Assembly: GCA_900540005.1 (NCBI GenBank)
Contig: UQEM01000019.1
Coordinates: forward strand, 1 to 24,525
Length of the DNA: 24,525 bases
Reading direction: 5' to 3'
DNA from: an uncultured Ruminococcus sp.
Lineage (GTDB): Bacteria > Bacillota > Clostridia > Oscillospirales > Ruminococcaceae
Position 1 is the first letter of the stretch. Each line of letters starts with the position of its first letter. Shown one piece after another: positions 1 through 4,544 of this stretch. The notes beneath the pieces are model-generated. The model saw only the letters and a program-made list of their open reading frames with translations. It was not told where the DNA came from and did no database searches. A program made the translations under genes and the position numbers.

Positions 1-109
1 ATGCGTTGTTAGGCTTAGTGTCAACACGACCTAGCGTCAAGACGCTTACACGCGCCTGCAACCGCATACTACTGCGTTGCTGTAAACTCTCTTGAATGAG
101 GTGAAATAA
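1..109. other. Contig-edge segment with three short hairpins
   Basis: This stretch upstream of the first gene holds no coding sequence or recognisable promoter. It contains three consecutive inverted repeats: GTGT-CA-ACAC at 18-27, AGCGTC-AA-GACGCT at 33-46, and GCAAcCGCA / TGCGTTGC at 58-80. The first two lie in a diverged 16-base direct repeat (TAGTGTCAACACGACC, then TAGCGTCAAGACGCTT). It could be the tail of an upstream transcription unit, a leader structure, or an assembly-edge artefact. The other end of the contig carries adapter sequence, so the edge should be treated with caution. Confidence 0.35.
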
Positions 110-1300
110 ATGAACGATGAAAACCTTTTCGGCAACGGTTTGCCGGAAGAAACAAACTACACTGAGACTGCACAGCACCACGGCGCTCCTCAGGGAGTTT
201 CGGCGCCTGTGCTCGATGATATAGACTACGTTGAGCCTTCCTCGAAAAAAGACGGGCCTCAGGGTGTTTCCGCACCTGTTCTGGACGATATGGACGTGTA
301 TGTCCCGAATAATTCCAAAAAGGGCGCTCCTCAGGGAGTTTCAGCGCCTGTACTCGATGATGACAACTACACAGCAGGTCACTCCAAGAAAGACGGCCCA
401 CAGGGCGTAACCGCTCCTATCCTTGACGATCCCGACGACTATCAGCCAAAGGAAACGCCCAAGCAGCTCGTGCTTTCCGATGAGGACATTATCTCGGGAC
501 TTACCGATGACCTCAGAGTGCGGTTTGAGGCTCTTCCTGCCGACAAGCAGAAGCAGATCATAGAAATGCGCCGCAGTCAGCTCGGGGCAGTTGCTCCTCC
601 GCCTCCTGTTTCCGCACCCATAATTGACGAGGACAACTACACACCTCCGCCGAAAAAGGAAGAGTCTGCACAGCCGGAAACTCCGATTTCCGCGCCGATA
701 CTTGACGATGCGCCCGAAACGCCCGTCTACAAGCCAAAATTCGTTGACGAAGATCTCGAAAGAGCCAAGCAGGAGGCGGCAAAGAAAGCCGTTTCATCAC
801 AGCTTGTTTCCGAACAAAAGGACTCCAAGGAAAGTCTGCGCATGATGCTTGAATTAAAGGAAGAACGCCGCGCAGAGCTTGCAAAGAAGGGATTCAGGAT
901 CTCTATCATCGTTGCTGTCATCGGCATTATCGCTGCCGTGGCCTTCTATCTGCTGTACTCGGGTCAGCTTGGTCTGACCTACAAAAGCGGTCTTTCAGGA
1001 GCTGCAAAGATACTCGAAAACTCCTCGCTCTACATCTCAGTCATCGCAGGAGTTCTCTCGCTGACGCTTATCACGGGAATCGGCGGACTGAAGTCGCTCA
1101 CCTCGGTCTTTTACCTTATCTTAGGCATTATTCAGGTATTCCCGGGCATTGTCATGATATCGCAGCACAACGGCTCTATGGGACTTGTAGGAGCGCTCTA
1201 CGGCATATCTCTCGCGTGTACGATAGCGGTATTCGTTACGCTCTCGGCAAGCGAGGCTCTCGGTGAATTCTACAAAAAACCTAAAAAACAATATGACTGA
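110..1300 (+). CDS. Repeat-containing four-helix membrane protein, unknown function
   Basis: I do not recognise a named family. The 396-residue protein has a hydrophilic, acidic and proline-rich first half and a membrane C-terminal half. Near-identical motifs (G-x-PQGVSAPVLDD) start at about residues 25, 48, 72 and 95, with a period near 23.5 residues. Shorter relatives occur at 165-173 (PPVSAPIIDE) and 191-200 (TPISAPILDD). A charged, probably helical stretch (210-260) precedes four hydrophobic segments at about 263-283, 304-325, 328-350 and 356-378. There is no signal peptide, so the repeat arm is inferred to be cytoplasmic. The start has a GAGGTG ribosome site six bases upstream. The gene stands alone, followed by a strong terminator. 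The repeats look like short linear docking motifs, but no partner is evident. Confidence 0.8.
   Translation: MNDENLFGNGLPEETNYTETAQHHGAPQGVSAPVLDDIDYVEPSSKKDGPQGVSAPVLDDMDVYVPNNSKKGAPQGVSAPVLDDDNYTAGHSKKDGPQGVTAPILDDPDDYQPKETPKQLVLSDEDIISGLTDDLRVRFEALPADKQKQIIEMRRSQLGAVAPPPPVSAPIIDEDNYTPPPKKEESAQPETPISAPILDDAPETPVYKPKFVDEDLERAKQEAAKKAVSSQLVSEQKDSKESLRMMLELKEERRAELAKKGFRISIIVAVIGIIAAVAFYLLYSGQLGLTYKSGLSGAAKILENSSLYISVIAGVLSLTLITGIGGLKSLTSVFYLILGIIQVFPGIVMISQHNGSMGLVGALYGISLACTIAVFVTLSASEALGEFYKKPKKQYD
182..430 (+). repeat. Four in-frame SAPVLDD repeats (about 70 bp period)
   Basis: Within the first gene, four copies of a 23-24 codon unit begin with (GA)PQGV(S/T)AP(V/I)LDD and continue with an acidic/aromatic then Ser-Lys-Lys-rich spacer. 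The motif is nearly invariant in protein while its codons differ between copies (for example GGCGCTCCTCAGGGAGTTTC against GGGCCTCAGGGTGTTTCCGC). That suggests selection on the peptide rather than very recent duplication. Two degenerate copies lie further downstream in the same gene. Confidence 0.85.
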
Positions 1301-1305
1301 TTTTT

Positions 1306-1334
1306 TGCGGACGGCTTAGGCTGTCCGCATTTTT
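1306..1334 (+). terminator. Rho-independent terminator
   Basis: A ten-pair stem (TGCGGACGGC, 1306-1315, with 1320-1329, including one G-U pair) with a TTAG loop is followed directly by five T's. It starts a few bases after the stop codon of the repeat-containing membrane protein gene. Confidence 0.9.
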
Positions 1335-1415
1335 ATTTATTATGCACATTTCCGAAGCTTTTCATTGTGCAACCCGACAAAATGCAGATCGCCTATTTAA
1401 TTTTTGCGGCTTTTA

Positions 1416-1424
1416 TGTTATAAT
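1416..1424 (+). promoter_or_regulatory. Extended -10 promoter for the antitoxin gene
   Basis: TATAAT at 1419-1424 is preceded by TG with one spacer base (TGTTATAAT), an extended -10 element. No good -35 hexamer is present at 17 bases (TTAATT-like). The predicted start near 1431 gives a leader of about 90 nt. That leader contains the hairpin CCGCTG-TTTT-CAGCGG at 1481-1496, just ahead of the ribosome site at 1505-1510. Confidence 0.6.
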
Positions 1425-1519
1425 TTATGTAAGTGTATTTCGTTTTGAAAATAAAAGCTGAGGTACAGAAAACTTTTCCGCCGCTGTTTTCAGCGGTCAG
1501 AATATAGGAGATGATAAAA

Positions 1520-1795
1520 ATGATTTCTATTAAAAGTGAAGATTTCAGCGAAAACTATGACCTCTTTGTCAAGCTGTGCGAGATAACCGCCGAACCTCTG
1601 CGTCTGACAAAAGATGGTGAACCCGATATGATAGTGATGAACGCATCCGCTTACGAGCGCAGAAAGAAAATGCTCGACCTGCGCGAAAAACTCCTGCGCG
1701 TCAATGAGGAGGACTCTTTTGCTTCGCGCGGAATTTCTCTTGAGGAACTTGGGCAGTATCTGAGCGAGATCGACAAGGAAAATGATAATCTTTAG
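1520..1795 (+). CDS. Phd/YefM-family antitoxin-like protein, no adjacent toxin
   Basis: This is a 91-residue protein whose middle (AEPLRLTKDGEPDMIVM then NASAYERRKKMLDLREKLL) matches the Phd/YefM antitoxin fold. In that family the N-terminal part binds operator DNA and the C-terminal helix neutralises a RelE/Doc-type toxin. The C-terminal end (RGISLEELGQYL) is the usual short helix region. I chose the ATG at 1520 because the GGAG at 1507-1510 sits nine bases ahead of it. An in-frame ATG at 1511 directly abuts GGAG and is poorly placed. No toxin gene follows: the next 155 bases hold a weak terminator and the pspA promoter. It is therefore an orphan antitoxin, or a stand-alone regulator of this fold. 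The family call is from motif resemblance. Confidence 0.75.
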   Translation: MISIKSEDFSENYDLFVKLCEITAEPLRLTKDGEPDMIVMNASAYERRKKMLDLREKLLRVNEEDSFASRGISLEELGQYLSEIDKENDNL

Positions 1796-1801
1796 AGCTC
1801 C

Positions 1802-1825
1802 AAAGAGGTTCAGATGAACTCTTTT
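1802..1825 (+). terminator. Weak terminator-like hairpin after the antitoxin gene
   Basis: AAAGAGGTTC and GAACTCTTT pair with one bulged G around an AGAT loop, and the 3' arm runs into TCTTTT. The position just after the antitoxin stop codon fits a transcript end, but the stem is AT-rich and the T tract is short. Confidence 0.45.
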
Positions 1826-1857
1826 GTGATGATTTGATGAAATATCGGGCTTTTTCC

Positions 1858-1886
1858 TTGACATTTTTTTGGAAATACCCTATAAT
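1858..1886 (+). promoter_or_regulatory. Perfect-consensus sigma-A promoter for pspA
   Basis: TTGACA (1858-1863) and TATAAT (1881-1886) are separated by exactly 17 bases. The start is predicted near 1893, giving a leader of about 58 nt before the pspA ATG. It is a vegetative-type promoter. I see no sigma-54 element (GG-N10-GC) of the kind that drives pspA in enterobacteria. Confidence 0.9.
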
Positions 1887-1950
1887 ATTCTTGTAGCACA
1901 GGGGTGTGCTTATCAAACAAACCATTCATCATGAAACAGGAGGATTTGAA

Positions 1951-2640
1951 ATGGGTGTATTCCGCAGATTAAGCGACCTGCTTAAAGCAAACGTCAACGA
2001 CCTTATCGACAGGGCTGAAGATCCCGAAAAAATGGTCAAGCAGGTAATTAGTGATATGCAGACGGAACTTACCAAGGCTACCCAGAACTATGGCAAGGCT
2101 AAGGCAAGTGAAAGACTGGCAGAAAAGAAGTATCTTGAGGCGCAGAAGATTTCTGCTAACTGGGAATCAAAGGCTAAGTCAGCGCTCGCTAAGGGCGATC
2201 AGGAGCTTGCAAAGCAGGCTCTTGCCAAGAAGGTAAAGGCTGACGAGGACGTAGCAAGCTTCAAGGAAATGTACGAATCCATTTCTGCTCAGACCGAAGC
2301 TATCGGCAGTCAGGTCGAGGTTCTCAAGACAAAGCTTGACGAGGCTAAGAGCCGTCAGGCTATGCTTATCGCACGTTCGCAAATGGCTGATACCAAGAAG
2401 AATCTCGCCAAGAATTCGGGAGGATTCGACAGCAACTCTTCTTTTGAAACTTTTAAGAGAATGGAGGAAAAGGTTGAGCGCAAGGAAGCCGAGGCTGACG
2501 CTTTCAGCGAAATTGCAGGTTCTGACGACGACAGCAGTCTTGACGACTCGTTCGACAAGCTCGAAAAGGACGCTAAAGTTGATGCCGAACTTGCGAGGCT
2601 AATGGCTGAAATGAACGGCTCGACCGCTGAAAATGAGTAA
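1951..2640 (+). CDS. pspA: PspA/IM30 family membrane-stress protein
   Basis: This 229-residue protein is almost entirely helical coiled coil. It opens with MGVFRRLSDLLKANVNDLID, the amphipathic membrane-contacting helix typical of PspA/IM30/LiaH, followed by EDPEKMVKQVISDM, the classic PspA N-terminal signature. The family forms ESCRT-III-like oligomers that bind and repair stressed membrane. The start at 1951 has AGGAGG eight bases upstream; an upstream in-frame ATG at 1906 would add a non-homologous stretch. Usual family length is about 220-230. The C-terminus is acidic (GSDDDSSLDDS). Its stop overlaps the start of a small membrane protein gene, so the two are co-translated. The strong promoter at 1858-1886 suggests substantial basal expression. 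Confidence 0.93.
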   Translation: MGVFRRLSDLLKANVNDLIDRAEDPEKMVKQVISDMQTELTKATQNYGKAKASERLAEKKYLEAQKISANWESKAKSALAKGDQELAKQALAKKVKADEDVASFKEMYESISAQTEAIGSQVEVLKTKLDEAKSRQAMLIARSQMADTKKNLAKNSGGFDSNSSFETFKRMEEKVERKEAEADAFSEIAGSDDDSSLDDSFDKLEKDAKVDAELARLMAEMNGSTAENE

Positions 2641-2827
2641 GAGAAAAAACGACAAATCTATCGATATGGGCGGGGATATAACTCCGCGCAAACTTCTCAG
2701 AGAGTCTATCCCGCTTATGGGAGCTATCTTTCTGGCGATCGCGTCAGTAGTCTACATTCTGTTCAGAAGCTGGAGCAACAAGCTCTACTTTGAAAAGTGG
2801 AAGGACTATGAGGACTGCGGTATCTGA
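2633..2827 (+). CDS. Small single-span membrane protein in the pspA operon
   Basis: A 64-residue protein with a basic N-terminal tail (MSKRKNDK), one hydrophobic helix at about residues 27-46 (IPLMGAIFLAIASVVYILF) and an aromatic/acidic C-terminus ending in EKWKDYEDCGI. I do not recognise a family. Its ATG lies inside the last codons of pspA (eight-base overlap, AATGAGTAA) without a clear separate ribosome site, so translational coupling is likely. The arrangement suggests a membrane partner or anchor for PspA, comparable in role, though not visibly in sequence, to PspB/PspC or LiaI. That role is inference. A bidirectional terminator follows. Confidence 0.75.
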   Translation: MSKRKNDKSIDMGGDITPRKLLRESIPLMGAIFLAIASVVYILFRSWSNKLYFEKWKDYEDCGI

Positions 2828-2836
2828 TCACGCAAC

Positions 2837-2880
2837 AAAAAACGGAGCTGCTGCACTTAATGTGCGGCGACTCCGTTTTC
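2837..2880. terminator. Bidirectional terminator between convergent operons
   Basis: AAAACGGAG (2839-2847) pairs with CTCCGTTTT (2871-2879). A second inner stem, TGCAC / GTGCG, lies around TTAAT. On the + strand the stem runs into TTTTC; on the - strand it runs into TTTTTTG. It can end both the pspA operon and the long spoVM-containing operon. Confidence 0.85.
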
Positions 2881-2890
2881 TTTCTGCAAT

Positions 2891-2916
2891 GCCGCAGCTT
2901 GTGCGGCACAGTTTTT
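2891..2916 (+). terminator. Second hairpin with T tract
   Basis: GCCGCA-GCTTG-TGCGGC (2891-2907) is followed by ACAGTTTTT on the + strand, so it may back up the preceding terminator for the pspA operon. It also lies eight bases after the spoVM stop codon on the - strand, where it lacks a T tract and could only stabilise the transcript end. Confidence 0.6.
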
Positions 2917-2998
2917 ACTCCTCTTCCTTCTTTATACGGAAGATCGCTCTGAGCAGTCCCGACAGAAACTTCGGGCTTTTGATAACAACTACCTTCAT
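2915..2998 (-). CDS. spoVM: Stage V sporulation protein SpoVM (27 aa)
   Basis: A 27-residue amphipathic peptide beginning MKVVVIKSPKFLSGLLRA and ending in a charged IKKEEE tail. From memory, B. subtilis SpoVM (26 residues) begins MKFYTIKLPKFLGGIVRA. The shared residues include K2, I6, K7, the functionally important P9, K10-F11-L12, G14, R17 and A18. In B. subtilis the peptide recognises the convex forespore membrane and anchors SpoIVA for coat assembly. A near-ideal AAAGGAGGG ribosome site (3005-3013) sits six bases upstream. A TATAAT at 3023-3028 could give it its own start site. It is the last gene of the operon, directly after thiN, exactly where spoVM lies in B. subtilis. At this length it is easily missed by gene callers. 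Confidence 0.93.
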   Translation of the reverse strand: MKVVVIKSPKFLSGLLRAIFRIKKEEE

Positions 2999-3022
2999 AT
3001 GTATCCCTCCTTTGTATACTTC

Positions 3023-3028
3023 ATTATA
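3023..3028 (-). promoter_or_regulatory. Possible -10 element for spoVM
   Basis: TATAAT on the - strand lies 25 bases upstream of the spoVM start codon, inside the 62-base thiN-spoVM gap. The -35 region at 16-17 bases (TAACCA or GTAACC) is poor. It could allow separate expression of spoVM from the housekeeping operon. I found no convincing sigma-E element at the spacing known for B. subtilis sporulation promoters. Confidence 0.35.
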
Positions 3029-3060
3029 TTCAGCTGAGAGATTTTGGTTACGTTATTGAT

Positions 3061-3669
3061 TCATGATTGTATTATAAGCGCGATCCCGCTCTCTATTTCG
3101 AGAAAAGCAAACTCGTCAAGTATCTCGTTGCTCACCCCTATCGGGAAAGAGGGGTGCATTTCGTAGCCCTCAAGCGGATATTTCACGCCGCGAAATGATC
3201 TTATCCTCACGGTCTCGGTTATCGCAAAGACAGAAAAATAGTTATCCCCGTCCGATCTCGGGTATACGGCAGTTCCCGTACCTTGCAGGCAAATTCGCTC
3301 ATTGCCGAGCAGTATCAGTTCCGCGCCATGTTCACGCGCATAGAGCATGGTCTGCAAGTTGGCAAAAGCATGGTCAAAACGTGTGCCGCCGAGCGCTCCA
3401 TAAAGATATATTCGGTCACAGCCGCGCTCTATTGCGATTTTTACAGCCATGAGAGTGTCCGTGTCGTCCTTTTCGGGAACAGTCCGGTGAATTTCAACGC
3501 CGCTCGGAAGTTCCCCCTCATAGGAATCGAAATCCCCGACGATTATATCAGGCTTTACCCCGAGAGTTACAGCGTGCTCGTAACCGCTGTCTGCGCATAT
3601 CACCAGACCATTCTGCGGCTTGGAAACTCTGCCAAGTTCTCCGCCCGCAAATATACTGCAAACTTTCAC
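3061..3669 (-). CDS. thiN: Thiamine diphosphokinase
   Basis: A 202-residue enzyme that transfers pyrophosphate from ATP to thiamine to make thiamine diphosphate in the cytoplasm. Family motifs are in order: ADSG at 26-29, the acidic GDFDS at 45-49, KDDTDT at 67-72 and GGTRFDH at 94-100. The C-terminal part forms the thiamine-binding beta sandwich. I chose the GTG start at 3669, which overlaps the rsgA stop (GTGA) with GGAG a few bases upstream and gives the usual family length of about 210. The reading frame extends further upstream, but only through rsgA coding sequence with no homologous residues. In B. subtilis rpe lies between rsgA and thiN; here it does not. Confidence 0.9.
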   Translation of the reverse strand: MKVCSIFAGGELGRVSKPQNGLVICADSGYEHAVTLGVKPDIIVGDFDSYEGELPSGVEIHRTVPEKDDTDTLMAVKIAIERGCDRIYLYGALGGTRFDHAFANLQTMLYAREHGAELILLGNERICLQGTGTAVYPRSDGDNYFSVFAITETVRIRSFRGVKYPLEGYEMHPSFPIGVSNEILDEFAFLEIESGIALIIQS

Positions 3670-4544
3670 TTCAGCTCCCACTCCTTCAACTGCCGAGCCT
3701 CCTCGTACATGGTACAATAGCTCGCATGGCGGCTTTCGTGGATTTCTCCTGCACCTACAGCGGCGATAACCGCGCAGCCCTTCTCGCAAACGTGAGCGCA
3801 GTCGTTGAAGCGGCACTCCCCGATATACGGCTCGAATTCGCGAAAGCAACCTGCAAGTTCCTCCTTGCGGATAATATCGTAGCGATTCGTCTCAAATGTC
3901 GAAAATCCCGGAGTGTCAGCTATATAGCCGCCGTCCGCAAGCTTGTAAAGCTCCGCGTGGCGCGTGGTGTGTCTGCCGCGTCCGAGTTTTCGGCTTATTT
4001 CCGCCGTAGGAATATTCAGCGACGGGTCAACTGCATTCAAGAGAGTTGACTTTCCTGCGCCGGAATTTCCCGTAAACGCGCTGATGCCGCTGCTCAGGAG
4101 CTGCCTTACCGATTCAACAGTGCTCTCATCGTCATAATTCACCTCAAGCACCGTTATCCCTATACTGCCGTAAATTTCGTGTATCGGTCTGCTGTCGCCG
4201 AGGTCTGTTTTCGTTATCACGACCACTGGCGTTATTCCCTTGTACTCCGCTATCGCAATAAATTTATCGAGAAGCAGGTAATTCGGTACGGGACTGCACG
4301 TTGAAACAACAAATATCAATCTGTCAAGATTTGCAAGCGGAGGTCTTATAATGCAGTTTTTTCTTTCTATTATCTCGCTGATAACTCCGCCGCGAAGCTC
4401 CACCGTATCACCGACATAAGGACTGATACCCCTGCTGCGGAAAACTCCCCTTGCCTTGCACTCGTATATGCCGTCAGGGGACTCTACTGTGTAGAGTCCC
4501 CCTAAGCATTTCGTTATTATTCCGCGGGTATTGACCTCGCCCAT
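3666..4544 (-). CDS. rsgA: Ribosome small-subunit GTPase RsgA (CpgA/YloQ)
   Basis: A 292-residue circularly permuted GTPase that checks late 30S assembly. An N-terminal OB-fold (about 5-65) is followed by motifs in the permuted order: G4 TKTD (111-114), G1 GNSGAGKS (159-166), the RHTTRH switch region (191-196) and G3 DTPG (210-213). The C-terminal zinc site has the expected C244-x4-C249-x-H251-x5-C257 spacing. The start ATG at 4544 overlaps the prkC stop (TAATG). In B. subtilis the homologue is a substrate of the kinase encoded just upstream, so the adjacency is functionally meaningful. Length is normal for the family. Confidence 0.95.
   Translation of the reverse strand: MGEVNTRGIITKCLGGLYTVESPDGIYECKARGVFRSRGISPYVGDTVELRGGVISEIIERKNCIIRPPLANLDRLIFVVSTCSPVPNYLLLDKFIAIAEYKGITPVVVITKTDLGDSRPIHEIYGSIGITVLEVNYDDESTVESVRQLLSSGISAFTGNSGAGKSTLLNAVDPSLNIPTAEISRKLGRGRHTTRHAELYKLADGGYIADTPGFSTFETNRYDIIRKEELAGCFREFEPYIGECRFNDCAHVCEKGCAVIAAVGAGEIHESRHASYCTMYEEARQLKEWELK

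Noticed and set aside
8..14. GTTAGGC, matching the integron core site GTTRRRY
   Set aside because: A seven-base degenerate match at the window edge, with no attC partner, cassette or integrase visible, is expected by chance.
182..430. CRISPR-like array from regularly spaced repeats
   Set aside because: The repeats are in frame, encode a conserved peptide and differ at synonymous positions, so they are protein repeats.
1796..1950. Possible toxin gene following the antitoxin
   Set aside because: The gap is only 155 bases and is occupied by a weak terminator and the pspA promoter. No frame on either strand shows RelE, Doc or similar motifs.
2999..3060. Sporulation sigma-E promoter for spoVM
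   Set aside because: An ATACA-like -10 exists (GTATACAAAG), but it overlaps the ribosome site and no matching -35 lies at the expected 14-16 base spacing.
3283..3720. 145-codon open frame on the + strand opposite thiN
   Set aside because: It is the antisense shadow of thiN, whose motifs are intact. The + strand frame has no ribosome site or recognisable domain.
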